This document shows, piece after piece, positions 19,439 through 30,162 of a stretch of DNA of 64,000 nt (positions are counted from its first letter, which is position 1; each line of letters begins with the position of its first letter). Under the pieces are notes generated by a model. It saw only the letters and a program-made list of their open reading frames with translations. It was not told where the DNA came from and searched no databases. Source of the DNA: Diploptera punctata (taxonomy: Eukaryota > Arthropoda > Insecta > Blattodea > Blaberidae); NCBI GenBank assembly GCA_030220185.1, contig JASPKZ010001281.1:1-64000 (forward strand), in the 5' to 3' direction. The position numbers were made by a program, and so were the translations under genes.

Positions 19439-19774
19439 GTCCACCGCTGTGGTCTTGAGGTAGGGTGCTGCTTTGTCACGCAGCGGGCCCGGGTTCGATC
19501 CCCGGTCGGGGCAGTTTTTCTGGGTGAGGTTTTTATCGGGGTTTTTCCTCACCTGTAAGACAAACGTCAGGAAAACTTTAAGGCCCAAACGGTCCCCGAA
19601 ATCATATGGACATAATTATCCTTATCATTATCATCATCATCATCCTTCACCGGTGTGGAAACAACGGGAAGCTACCACACCTACAATTCCCTAGTAAAGC
19701 TGCAAGCATAGCATGAAGATGCTATGATTGCAGTGAAGGACCTGCTTTCGGGCAGAATTACTACGGATGGATGG
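19439..19774 (+). mobile_element. SINE A1, full length, 10-bp target duplication
   Basis: ACATCTAATT at 19429-19438 and 19775-19784 brackets the element. The head is intact (GTCCACCGCTGTGGTCTTG; B box GGGTTCGATCC). The A1 tail has AGCATGAAGATGCTATGA and ends CTACGGATGGATGG. It is one of the best copies for defining the family. Confidence 0.94.
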
Positions 19775-19826
19775 ACATCTAATTAACGTAGTTAAAACTA
19801 ATGTAGATACTATTTGTAGTTTTCGT

Positions 19827-20000
19827 GAGGTCCCGGGATCGATTCCCGGTCAGACCGTAGGAAATGTTCCTTAAAGGGAATCATATCTGTGGTTGCACAA
19901 GGTCTGAAATTTAGGTTAAGTTTAGTTAAGAACTCTACAATTAAGTCAATGCCAGGAGAGAACACCAGAAATGTAAAAAATGATAACCCGGAGAATTGGT
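19827..20000 (+). mobile_element. SINE-like fragment with B box
   Basis: GGGATCGATTCCCGGTCAGA is a B-box-containing T-arm. About 100 bp later, GCCAGGAGAGAACACCAGAA resembles the SINE A2 tail. The middle does not match SINE A, so it may be a separate SINE family sharing the tail. Confidence 0.45.
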
Positions 20001-20137
20001 GAAAAAAAATTGTAGTTTTAGTTTTTGTAATCAGTCAAATTTAAGAGTTTGTAAAGTCAGTAAACGATTTGGCATAGGTTATTCTTTTAGTAGTTCATAT
20101 TTTTACACGCTTTATATTAGCTTGACCTGTATCTATC

Positions 20138-20790
20138 TATCTATGTAACGGAATTTTTCAACGCGATTTTCACCCACTTAAAATCATTGGATCGACTTGA
20201 AACTTTGTATACTTGTAAACAACCCTTGACAATACAATATTTTCATATTTGTTTCTAAAATCCTGGCCAGAATCATCAGAAAATAAAGAAAGTGTCTTTG
20301 TATCTATGTAACGGAATCTTTGAACACGATTTTCATCCACTTAGAAACATTGTATCGACTTGAAACTTTGTATACTTGTAAAGGACCAGTGACAATACAA
20401 TAATTTCATATTTGTTTCTAAAATCCCGGCTAGAATCATCAGAAAATCAAAACAAAGTGTCTTTGTATCTATGTAACGGAATCTTTGAACACGATTTTCG
20501 TCCACTTAGAAACATTGGATCGACTTGAAACTTTGTATACTTGTAAAGGACCAGTGACACTACAATAATTTCATATTTGTTTCTAAAATCCCGGCCAGAA
20601 TCATCAGAAAATCAAAATAAAGTGTCTTTGTATCTATGTAACGGAATCTTTGAACACGATTTTCGTCCACTTAGAAACATTGGATCGACTTGAAACTTTG
20701 TATACTTATAAAGGACCCGTGACAATACAATAATTTTATATTTTGTTTCTAACATCCTGGCCAGAATCATCAGAAAATTAAAAAAATTAA
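20138..20790 (+). repeat. Four-unit 165-bp tandem repeat
   Basis: The landmark CTATGTAACGGAAT recurs at about 20141, 20304, 20469 and 20634, giving spacings of 163, 165 and 165. Each unit also holds GGATCGACTTGAAACTTTGT and CCAGAATCATCAGAAAAT or close variants. Units 2-4 are most alike. Confidence 0.92.
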
Positions 20791-20794
20791 AACT

Positions 20795-20877
20795 GGAGCT
20801 AAGTTGGTAGAGCGGTGAACTCTAGTGGTATATAATTTCAGAAATCAATAGGTCGCTGGTTCAAATCCGGCTGGGAT
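20795..20877 (+). mobile_element. tRNA-like SINE head fragment
   Basis: A box AGCTAAGTTGGTAGAGCGG and T arm GCTGGTTCAAATCCGGC are clear, 83 nt overall. There are about 10 extra bases between the D arm and T arm, and no matching 5' acceptor strand for TGGGATGA. It lies directly after the 165-bp tandem array. Confidence 0.5.
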
Positions 20878-20973
20878 GATTTTTTAGAAGAGTATTACTT
20901 TTAGCTCATACTACAATAGTATCGAATTTAATTATATTTACATTTTATCTTATTCTGTAAAATATTAAAACTA

Positions 20974-21478
20974 AAAAATAAATAATAGTTTAAAAAAACT
21001 AAAACAACACGCTTTATTAGAAAACCGAACTAAAAAATGAAAAATAATTTTAATTTCCAACACAATTGGGACAAATTTAAAGTGGTCAACAAAAAAATCA
21101 TCTCTAACCCATATAGAATAAAACTAGAGTTATCAACAAAAAGAAAAAAAAAGAAAAAGTTACCATCAAAGCGTGGGGTGCTTTTTATGATTTTTACATT
21201 TTCTTCTTAGAGACTTTACTTTTACCAATATCTGTTTATTATCAAATATATTACCGGTAATTTATATAGAGCACCCCACGCTTTTGATGGTAACTTTTTT
21301 CTTTTTTTTTCTTTTTGTTGATAACTCTAGTTTTATTCTATATGGGTTAGAGATGATTTTTTTGTTGACCACTTTAAATTTGTCCCAAGCGTGTTGGAAA
21401 TTAAAATTATTTTTCATTTTTTAGTTCGGTTTTCTAATAAAGCGTGTTGTTTTAGTTTTTTTAACTATTATTTATTTT
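20974..21478. repeat. Long near-perfect inverted repeat (209-bp arms)
   Basis: Arms 20974-21182 and 21270-21478 are reverse complements with only a few differences (for example AACACAATTGGG against CCCAAGCGTGTT) around an 87-bp AT-rich loop. The inner ends read GCGTGGGGTGCT / AGCACCCCACGC. No coding capacity. A transcript would fold into a long hairpin. It may be a foldback/MITE element; no target duplication was recognised. Confidence 0.93.
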
Positions 21479-21539
21479 CATAGGCCGGTTCTCTTTTCGG
21501 GTAAACATTTGGTTTTACTCGGTCTCTTTCCATGTAAAC

Positions 21540-22010
21540 TAATATCAGAGTTGGAGAGTACTTAATTGCACGAGTACTTAATTACACACTGAATTACACA
21601 ATGTAATTGTGTTAAGTAAATACAATTACACCTTTCAATCACTATGATTGTAATTGGTGCTTTCGATTACAATTGATTCTTGACCCAAAGTAATAGCAAT
21701 TACAGATACCGGTTAACATGAAAGTTGAGTAATGGAAAAAAAGTAAATATTGCATTTCATATATTCCTTCACCACCCGTCTGAAGATTAAATCAAGCCTC
21801 GTCTTTGGTCTAACTAGTAGACAGCTAACAAATCCCCAATCATGTAAACAATTCAGCAAACAGTTTTTCCTCTTTGCCAGTGCGTTTACATAATTTATAA
21901 TCAACAGTTGAAGAAATTGGGTGAAATCAAAACTCGTGTATCGGTGAATCCTTTTACTCAAATTCTCAAGAAAACACAAGTAAGTGCAGAAATTCTAAAA
22001 CATCTTACAG
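21540..22010 (-). pseudogene. Possible hAT-type transposon remnant
   Basis: Repeated GTAATTG/CAATTAC words at 21560-21710 look like a decayed transposon end. The adjacent minus-strand frame (21713-21979) includes LLVRPKTRLDLIFRRVVKEY, which resembles the C-terminal dimerisation region of hAT transposases (R-x-RL...). No catalytic region remains. This is a weak family call. Confidence 0.3.
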
Positions 22011-22162
22011 GTGTCTTTAAGTGTAACATGAAACGCCACATTGTTAAGTTTGTCTAGGGAAGGAAAATCGCAAAAAAAATTACAACCAGTGAGTAAACGT
22101 AAATTTTGTCAGTCACATAGTATATCTTAGATTTTAAGAAAAATTGCTCCCAAATTATCAGA

Positions 22163-22533
22163 AGTAATACCACGAGTTATTTCCAAATCATCGAATATCT
22201 AGAGGATTTGGAAATCAAGAGTGGCATTTGTTAGGAATATGCAACGAATAAAATTAAGCTGTTAACTCAGAAATCATTATTTTAATATAATTATCGGTAT
22301 TTTAAGATATTTATAGCCTATATTTAATGTAAACGGCTATGTTTGAAACCAAGTCAGAAATGTGTAGTTATGTTTCATTTGTTTATTTCCTGCAACTTGA
22401 TCATATTATTTACTGTCAAATAGGATCCCAATATTGTAAGAATACAGCCTAGTGGAGAGAAAATGAAACACTTCAATCTGTATATTATAACCAATATCAT
22501 AGTTTATTAATTTATTTTTAGTAAACAGTTCAG
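22163..22533 (+). repeat. Repeat G copy, left half
   Basis: Starts with the G hairpin (ATTTCCAAATC...GATTTGGAAAT, 22165-22232), then TATGCAACGAATAAAATTAA and the G body. It continues after the LINE-Q insert at 22791. Related copies lie at 36.87-42.44 kb. Confidence 0.75.
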
Positions 22534-22790
22534 TCCTCTTCTTCTACTTCACGGTTTAGGCTTATTTTTTACTAGCCTGTTCCGGCTGCAAATTGCTGCT
22601 CTTTCCATCTTTTCCTTGGTCTTCCCAAGCCTCTTCTTCCTCGTGGCGAATAGATGTATGCTGTTTTTGGTATTCTATTCTCAGTCATCCTTGCCAAGTG
22701 TTCTTTCCAGTTTGTTCTGTATTTCTCTATTGTTGAGTTTAATTCCTCTATTTGTAGTTGTTGTCTTATTTCTGTGTTATGTTTTTTTGT
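22534..22790 (-). mobile_element. LINE-Q 3' end nested in repeat G, 12-bp target duplication
   Basis: TAAACAGTTCAG at 22522-22533 and 22791-22802 brackets the insert. It encodes WKEHLARMTENRIPK and PRGRRGLGRPRKRW on the minus strand and ends in CGGAACAGGCTAGT plus an AAGAAGA tail. 5'-truncated; no catalytic domain. Confidence 0.9.
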
Positions 22791-23105
22791 TAAACAGTTC
22801 AGTAAAACCATTATTTAAAAACACAATTATTGAATACATAATTACCAAATGTGTAGTTCGAAAGAATATGTTCATTATTTGTTGTATTCAGTGTATTTGT
22901 TATAGAGTCAGTCACTGCAAAATGATGTTCTGACCTATTCTGAATATTAAAAAAGAGAAAATTTTTATATCACAAAAGCAGGAGCTGGAAAAAAAAATCG
23001 ATAAAGAGCGATGTGAAACGCGACTGTCATGGGTTGTAAAACAAAATTCATTGCAACGTGATTGGTCATTGACTCCCACTTGGGGCATGAGTTAAATAGT
23101 CATTA
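22791..23105 (+). repeat. Repeat G copy, right half
   Basis: Continues G after the LINE-Q insert, with ACACAATTATTGAATACATA and GTGATTGGTCATTGACTCC, and ends GGGGCATGAGTTAAATAGTC. Confidence 0.75.
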
Positions 23106-23110
23106 TTATT

Positions 23111-23864
23111 CACCGAAAAGGTTTTGCACAGAAATAATGATCATATTATGATTTTTTCAGCTGTTGCTCACAAAATAAAAATCACTCTTGATACAAATCA
23201 AAAAATTAATTTAGAAATTACCAGATAACAATTTTGAATGGATTTAATATTTATTTATTTTTAATTATCGATTTCGAACCTCGATTGATTGTATTAATTC
23301 ACAATCACAACTATTAACTATTTTTTAATTAATTTCGTTTGTACAGGAGGTTCAGCGAAGCAATGAACACTAAGGACGCGTGGCTCGTGAATATTGATCG
23401 TTATGAGATCATGAGAAGAAAAATGTTACAGTAAATCTTCAATTGCGAAAATTAGCCTTATGCGCTTACAGCTTGAATTTGAAACAATTAACTTATTTGC
23501 ATTTCACAAAATGAGAAAGACATATTGACTACTACTGACAAGTTACAAATTTGTTTTCAACAAACCACTTTCCAACCAACTAACTAATGACAAGTGGAAT
23601 TACAGCTTCAACTCTAGAGACAGTATTAATCATCATACATCCATTAATTTCTTACCATATCAAATTGAACTCTCATTAATCTTTCTAACCACTCGATACA
23701 AATTTGAATTGTCGCTACGTAATAACTTAGCTCAACATCTACTTAAAACTCTAGTTCAACTGATGGAAACTATACTTTACTCTTCTGCAGTTGAACTGGA
23801 CTTACACTCCAATGACACTTGATTTAGAGAATACATAGTTATATTAAAGTAGATTACACTGAGC
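23111..23864. other. No gene seen
   Basis: AT-rich sequence with no recognised element. Confidence 0.4.
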
Positions 23865-24400
23865 AACAAAAAATAAACTTGTTTTGTCTCAGAAAGAAAA
23901 ACATGTGATTCTGATAGTACTCGTATTTGTTCATCTCAATTCAAATATGATATCGGTTCTTCTCCATCACGCAAGGTTTCCAAAAGACAGGAATTTATAA
24001 TAACAAATACTTTAATATTTTCTACATTCGTAACTACACAATATTCGAACATTCTGACTCACCTAGAAAGTAAGAAAGGATGTTTTTCTGCTATATTTTG
24101 CCTGTGGAGCATCCCTCTTGACGGTCCAACAATAATCGGCCAGCATATTAGAATTCCATTTGCCTTGATATCTCTTTTCCATAGCTGAAATCTCCTGAGT
24201 TAGGTAATTTGGTTTTATTTTACAATGGACAAATGGACGAAAAAACGTTTATTATAAAATAATTATTTAAATCAATTAATTGAAATTGAAATAAAAAACT
24301 GGGTGATGGAGAAATTCCGAATACATATTTGAAAACACTATAAAAAACTGCATTAAGTACAACTATTGGTACTCATGAGACAAAAATCATGTTGACAAGT
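23865..24400 (-). repeat. Repeat H copy, internally deleted
   Basis: 23865-23995 is the inverse of 3262-3372 (the end of the repeat H coding remnant). 24265-24400 is the inverse of 2770-2915. The sequence between them does not match, so the coding part is mostly lost. LINE-P sequence abuts its right end at about 24400. Confidence 0.6.
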
Positions 24401-25440
24401 GTTATCTGTTCATACAATGGGTTAAAACAAACACTACATCCTCTACTATTGAGTTTTGTACTAGAGCATGCCATCACACCTTTAGGGAATGAAGAAGTAC
24501 TACAGCTCAATGGTATTAATAGGCTGTTACTTTATACTGATGATGTAGTATTATTGGGCGATAGCGAAGAGAAACTAAGGGCCAACACGAACACTCTATT
24601 GAATAACATTAAGAAATTGGGACTTGAAGTAAACACCAATGAAACTAAATGGGCCTGTATGTTCATGCATAGAAATGCATTATATAATGGAAATCGACAA
24701 CTAATGAAAATTAGGGAAATTATAAAGAAGTGGCTGAATTCAAATACCTAGGAACAACAATCACAAGTAGGAATGAGACGCACAAAGAAATTAACGTAGG
24801 TTCAATTCTGGAAATGTATGCTATTATGGATCACATTATGAAAATTAGGGAAATTATAAAGAAGTGGCTGAATTCAAATACCTAGGAACAACAATCACAA
24901 TTAGGAATGAGACGCACAAAGAAATTTAACGTAGGCTCAATTCTGGAAATGTATGCTATTATGGATCACAGGGTCTCTTGTCGTCCCAACTCCTTTCAAG
25001 AAAAGTTATACTGAAAATATACACAACTATTATTCTCCAGTTATACCGTGTGGATGCGAAACATGGACTCTTATTTTAAGGGAGGAAAGAAGATTATGAG
25101 TATTTTGAGAATAAAGTTTTCAGGAAAATTTTTGGGTCAAAAAGAGATGAACAGACAGGTGAGTGGAGAAAACTAAATACTAGTAAGCTACATGGTATGT
25201 ATAGGAAGCCACATATAATAGAACACTTAAGTTCGTAGACTGCTATGGGCTTGACATGTGGCACGAATTGGAAATGAAAGAGGTTCATGGAGGCTTGTTC
25301 TAGGGAAACCAGAAGGAAAACGCCTAATTGTTTGACAAAGAATGAGGAGTAATTTGAGGGAAGTAGATGATTGGAAAACATTAGTTTAGGATAGGGATAT
25401 ATGGAGAGATTATGTCCACGCGCCAGGAACCTACGGGTGG
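24401..25440 (+). pseudogene. LINE-P RT-to-C-terminal pseudogene with internal duplication
   Basis: Opens in the RT palm (HPLLLSFVLEHAITPLGNEE, then LLLYTDDVVLLGDSEE, where the catalytic box reads YTDD instead of YADD) and runs through VNTNETK and EFKYLGT to the C-terminal domain (FENKVFRKIFGSKRDEQTGE, HGMYRKP). A 134-bp segment is tandemly duplicated (24704-24837, 24838-24971). Many stops follow. The end at about 25430 reads CGCGCCAGGAACCTACGGGT. Confidence 0.85.
24704..24971 (+). repeat. 134-bp tandem duplication inside LINE-P
   Basis: ATGAAAATTAGGGAAATTAT begins each unit. The units differ by a few bases, so the duplication is not very recent. Confidence 0.92.
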
Positions 25441-26419
25441 AATTATTTATTATTAATATTATTACTATTAGTATATCATCTTCTGTTCGTACAAGGTGTT
25501 CTAAAAAAAGGGGCAGCACTTCTATATTTACTTAGAAGAGGCAGTATTCGACAAAACAAAAATAAAAGCGTGTATAACCATTATTTCTAGAAATAATACA
25601 GCCTATTCCGAGTTATGTTATTTTTTAAGAGCGGTGTATCTTTTCCTACGAGAAATTAGGCAAGAAACAAAAGAGGAAACATTGTACAATTGGGCGCCGG
25701 ATATCAAAAGCTTGACTGACGGTTAAACTTCTATGCATTCCTCTTCCTCCTCATATTGCATTTGAAGCATCCACCAATAAGGACAACACGTTTTTCGTAA
25801 ACTATATTTTTATCTATTTCATAATCGCCACACTCCAATCTGCAGACCCATCCTTTGTTCAGAGGTGTAGAATTCTAGAACTCATATGGGGTAGCTTTAC
25901 AAGTTGCAATATTTACGATCGGCTCTATAACATTCTCTTCACTTTATGACTACTCCCCCAAAGCGTTTCAAAAGCTCTCAGTTAACTAGCGCACCATGTT
26001 GTATTCATTTGTTACTATTATGCAGCATGTAAGGCCATTGTTTGTTAAAACTAAACTAAACACAAGAATAGTCAATTTGTTATTCTGATCAATGAAGTAT
26101 TTCTCTATCAGTCAGGTAAATTACTTTCGAATGTTGTATTGCTCAATTGGAGCACGATTTGTTCTAACACTGCTGTACTCTCATTTGTTTTTAGTTTAAC
26201 GATTTACCCTCGTTCTCTGGCTTTACGCGTAATGTACATCTTTTATACAACACAAATTGATAATGATAGAAAAAATGACGATAACTTAGAAGATGTTAAG
26301 TTTAATATCAAAGTTTACAAGAAGATCCTGGCTTGTTTTATCGTCCTCTGTAAATATTGAAGCATTCCCCTAGATCATTTTACATAAGTTAATATCACTT
26401 CTATTCCTTTTTATCATAT

Positions 26420-26478
<59 letters not shown>

Positions 26479-26487
26479 ATCTAACCA
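25441..26487. other. No gene seen; (ATT)n at about 26420-26475
   Basis: AT-rich sequence without a recognised element, except the ATT microsatellite at its end. Confidence 0.45.
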
Positions 26488-26910
26488 TAATTCAGAGCAT
26501 TTTAACGTATGGTGCTGAAGTCCGGTAAATTCCTACCAGGGAAATGAAAATAATTATAAGTACAGAAATGGATGTTTTAAGACGATCAGCTGGAAAATCT
26601 AAAATGGATAGCATACGAAATAAAGAAATAAGGGAAGTTATGGGTGTACAAGAGGAGCCCAACATCATAGACATTATAGAAAAGAAAAGATTGCAGTGGT
26701 ATGGTCATGTCACAAGAATGCCAGAGCAAAGATTGCCAAAAATTGTTATGGAATGGGTGCCAATGGAAAGGAGGAAGACCGAAGAAAACTTGGATAGAAG
26801 GGGTACAAGCAGCTATGAATATCAGAGGAATGGAGGAAGAACAATGGATGGACAGAGAGGAATGGCGTTTGGTTTCCGGAAGACGGCAGCAGCTGCCATG
26901 ATACCGGATG
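26488..26910 (+). pseudogene. LINE-R ORF2 C-terminal region
   Basis: Starts at LTYGAEVR, then EMDVLRRSAGKSKMDSIRNK, RLQWYGHVTRMPEQRLPK and EWVP. A frameshift near 26765 moves the reading to WKGGRPKKTWIEGVQAAMN and QWMDREEWRLVSGRRQQLP. This is the domain after RT in an RTE-like LINE whose 3' tail is an ATT repeat. It is 5'-truncated and not expressed intact. LINE-R-like pieces are also at 14.57, 54.3 and 62.6 kb. Confidence 0.82.
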
Positions 26911-26911
26911 A

Positions 26912-26913
26912 TA

Positions 26914-26970
<57 letters not shown>

Positions 26971-26995
26971 TATTATTATTATTATTATTAATAAT
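26912..26995. repeat. (ATT)n tail of LINE-R
   Basis: Trinucleotide run directly after the LINE-R stop region. Confidence 0.9.
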
Positions 26996-27274
26996 AATAT
27001 ATTTCCTAAAAGCTGTCTATCAAGGATACAAAAATCAAAAATGGCCTTTGAAATAGCAGTTTTCAGAAATGCTTGTGAACGGAAAGAATTAGCATCGTTC
27101 CAAATACCTGACTATGTTATGATATCATTTTTCTATTCTACTTCTTTTTCCTTCTTGTATTTCAGTATCTTAAATATCCTCTGTGGTAATTCGTAACGGA
27201 TGGCACGTCTGAATAATTTCGTAGGGGTCCCGGGTTCGATGCAGAAGTATGACATACATTATTGCTTTATGCAG

Positions 27275-27400
27275 TCCGTTGCCGTGGCGTAGTCGGTAGA
27301 GTCCCTACCTTCCACTCCGGCGACCCGGGTTCGATTCCCGGCGGGATAGCGTATTTTAGTCTCCACCTTCTCTCTATATGTGAGAATAACAGAAAGTTAA
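27275..27400 (+). mobile_element. tRNA-derived SINE of a further family
   Basis: The head GCCGTGGCGTAGTCGGTAGA (A box) and CCGGGTTCGATTCCCGGC (T arm with B box) are well formed. They are followed by ~50 bp of body. It does not match SINE A-D bodies. A second B box (CCGGGTTCGATGC) lies at 27230. Confidence 0.6.
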
Positions 27401-27708
27401 CAAAAAGGTAAAACAAAAAGGTAACAACAAGAAGCCAAAACAGTGTAAACGAAAAGGAAAAATAAAAAAAAACAAAAGAACAAAAAATGCATATGATCTG
27501 GAATGGAGTTCATAGAGAACGGTGTTGACAATTAGGTAATTTCTTGTTATGAAAACTAAATAAATGAGGTTAACAAACTGAAATTAAGGTTGAGACTTGT
27601 GCCAAATAAATATGTATGTTGCCACCTGCTTGCAGTGACAGTACCGAGTTCAGTCAGCCTTGGCGCTCTGGAGTTGTGTTAACGTGAATTGATATTATTA
27701 TTACTTTT

Positions 27709-27739
<31 letters not shown>

Positions 27740-28167
27740 TATTATTATTATTATATTATTATTATTGCAAAATATCTAACTGACTATCACTTTTATACCC
27801 GGAGTTTTATGGTCCCGCTCTCGGTGTATGTTTTCGCAGTCGTTCCCAGTATAATTGAATTCTCTCAAATCGTGATTAATACAGTAAAACTTGTTCAAAG
27901 CGGAATCTCTCTGGAGAAATTCCTTGTAGGTAAACCCAGCAAATTAAAAATAGTATTAAATTGCAAGTCTAATATTTTTGTTGTTCTTCCTTGTAAATAA
28001 TGTTGTTTTTTAAATAGGTCTACAGGCCTATAAGTGCCTTTTTTATTAGCTACATTACACATATTAAGTGAATTTTGCCTGCCGTCTGTCATTTTAATGC
28101 CTGAACTACGAGTCTTTACTTATATAATTTAGCCATTATCCCCGAAAAACTTGTAAAATATTATAAT
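27401..28167. other. No gene seen; (ATT)n at about 27690-27770
   Basis: AT-rich DNA with one imperfect ATT microsatellite. The open frame that starts inside the microsatellite has no recognisable motif. Confidence 0.4.
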
Positions 28168-28640
28168 TACAGTCTTTACCTTGTCGTGGTGGAGTGACGT
28201 GCGCGCTTAAATGATCGTGGGAGCTATGCTGGCGGTAGTATTGCTGCCAATAGGGTTACCATGCCGGGCTGGTCGAAGGTGATAAGCCAGACGAAAAAAT
28301 TACCTTAGTCGAAAGAGTGACGATCTTTTACCGTAAAAATACAGCCGCCAAGAAATGCGGACATGGATTTCATTGAGATAAAATTTTCCCCATTTGGTTC
28401 TCCGGGCGGGGGCTACTTCAGGAAACCCATGCCAAAGGCTCAAACACAGGGACATGTTCCTAGGAACGTGGAATGTTAGGACTTTATACCAAGAATGAGG
28501 TGGGAGAATAACATTAACTATGATTTGAGGGAAATAGATTACACAGGGAATGTATTGAAAACAATAACTCAGGATAGGGATGTATTGAGAGTTTATGTCC
28601 GCGTGGCCATGAACCTAAGGTTTCAATAGTTAGTTAGTTT
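28168..28640 (+). mobile_element. Internally deleted LINE-P (5' end joined to 3' end)
   Basis: 28168-28480 looks like a LINE 5' region: CTTTACCTTGTCGTGGTGGA, AGGGTTACCATGCCGGGC and then GGAACGTGGAATGTTAGGAC, which encodes GTWNVRTLY, the start of an APE-type endonuclease. The next bases, CCAAGAATGAGGTGGGAG, encode PRMRWEN of the far C-terminus, and the LINE-P 3' end follows. About 2.9 kb is missing between. It resembles a small non-autonomous derivative. Confidence 0.8.
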
Positions 28641-29127
28641 ATCTCCAATTATGTATATAAACATGCAATCATTTATATAATATTCTACCGTATTTTATAT
28701 AATATATTGCGGTTACTAATACAAGTGAAGCAATACATATCAAACGAAATATTAAGGTAATTTGAAATTGAATATATGATCACAAAACCGCAGCTTTTAT
28801 TACCAATAACGTAGTCCCTTGATTTCGATTGAAATAGTCGAAGTCAGTAACATATTTCCATCGGAATGCTTTGATACGTCTTAATACGTATTGCAGAACC
28901 ATTATGTGTGGGTAGCCTTTCAATCCTCAATAGAGAGCTTTCGCACTCTACTGGAAAGTCTGCGTTAAACGTAATTCTGACGTCATTATTCTGACATCCA
29001 ATCAGAAGCCAACACGTTTTACAGCCTTGATATCGGAGTGCTTATCCGTAAGAACAGGTGTGGTTAATTGTGCTTAAATAACGCGATGAATAACGTGAGT
29101 GTGTTATTTAAAATAAAATGTAATTAT
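28641..29127. other. No gene seen
   Basis: AT-rich spacer between the deleted LINE-P and the 29-30 kb inverted repeat. Confidence 0.4.
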
Positions 29128-29135
29128 GGCTACCA

Positions 29136-29345
29136 GAATTCGATTTACAATAATTATGGATGGTATGTATTGTTAGAGGAATGTTATTAAAGTAATCCCT
29201 ATGAAGACAGCTTTAGATAGAATCATATTCAAAATAAAGTCCTCGAAGAAACCGGAGAAGATTTCTGTCTTCGCACAATGAAAGACCACGTACAACATCC
29301 CATTCAATTATGGCTAAAAGAAAACAAGGGAAATCTGAGGAAGTA
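29136..29345 (+). pseudogene. Myb/SANT-like exon remnant, left arm
   Basis: Begins MATRIRFTII, has stops and frame changes, then VLEETGEDFCLRTMKDHVQH and WLKENKGNLRK, ending at a consensus splice donor (GAAGTAAGTA). The domain call is from remembered similarity, not a search. Confidence 0.45.
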
Positions 29346-29939
29346 AGTATAACATATAATATTTTTTACAATTTTATAAAATATCAACAGAAGACTATTT
29401 AGTGAGACATGATTAAGCCTGCTCAGAAAAAAATTAGGCATAAAGCAAAAATAATAATACAAATTATAGCTTGAATAAGTCAGTAGTTTAACATAAAACA
29501 TAACCTTATTTTTTTTAAATGTATGGATACAATATGTCGAACAAGATGGAGGCGAAGGAGAGCGAATATTTCCGAGTGCACACAAAGAATAAAGCGTGGT
29601 TTACATGGTACGATAACTGTTTTTGAGTCATCGCATTAACTCTAAATACGTCATTGACACGTCACCATTTCTTTAATCGTTACATGCCTAAAATTACGAC
29701 GTGTCTATGACGTAGTTAAAGCGAAGACTCCAAAACAGTTTATCCGCGAAGTAATCATACCGTATTCTTCCGATCCATTCGGAAATGTTCGCTCTCTTTT
29801 GGTCTCCATTTTGTTCCACATATTATGTCGATATATTTAAAATATGTTATGAAAATGTATGGTCTTTTGTGTGAGTAGGTCTAGTCATGTTTCACTAAAT
29901 TCTCTTCTCTTCATATTTTATTAAATTGTGAAGAAAAGA

Positions 29940-30153
29940 GTACATACTTAATTCCTCAGATTAGCTTTGTCTTCTTTTATCTCATAATTCAACGAAAGAC
30001 CGAAATTGTCCCAAGACAGAAATCAATTCCCGTTCCTTAGCAGACTTTATTTTGAATATCATTCCATCAAATGCTATCTTTTTGCGAATTACTTGAAAAC
30101 ACTTCCCTAAGAACCATATCATCGACAATTGTAAATCGTAATCTGGTAGCCAT
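29940..30153 (-). pseudogene. Myb/SANT-like exon remnant, right arm
   Basis: Minus strand, begins MATRLRFTIVDDMVLREVFS and then decays with stops. It is the inverted partner of 29136-29345 and keeps the N-terminal half better, while the left arm keeps the C-terminal half. Confidence 0.42.
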
Positions 30154-30162
30154 AATTAAAAA

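Larger units (their letters stand above)
29128..30160. repeat. Imperfect ~1-kb inverted repeat with two decayed Myb/SANT-like exons
   Basis: 29128-29660 and 29665-30160 are diverged reverse complements. Both arms start with ATGGCTACCAGA and continue into a reading whose best-preserved stretch (left arm) is LRTMKDHVQHPIQLWLKENK followed by GNLRK and a GTAAGT that fits a splice donor. The right arm keeps FTIVDDMVLREVF and GNDIQNKV-like pieces. The pattern is like Myb/SANT-type proteins carried by some DNA transposons. Stops and frameshifts occur in both arms. The centre holds ACGTCATTGACACGTCA / TGACGTGTCTATGACGT. Confidence 0.6.

Noticed and set aside
20138..20790. CRISPR-like array
   Set aside because: Units are contiguous without spacers, and the genome is clearly animal.
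26544..27056. 170-codon frame with a poly-Tyr run read as one protein
   Set aside because: The first part is a LINE-R C-terminus; the Tyr/Leu runs are the ATT microsatellite tail.
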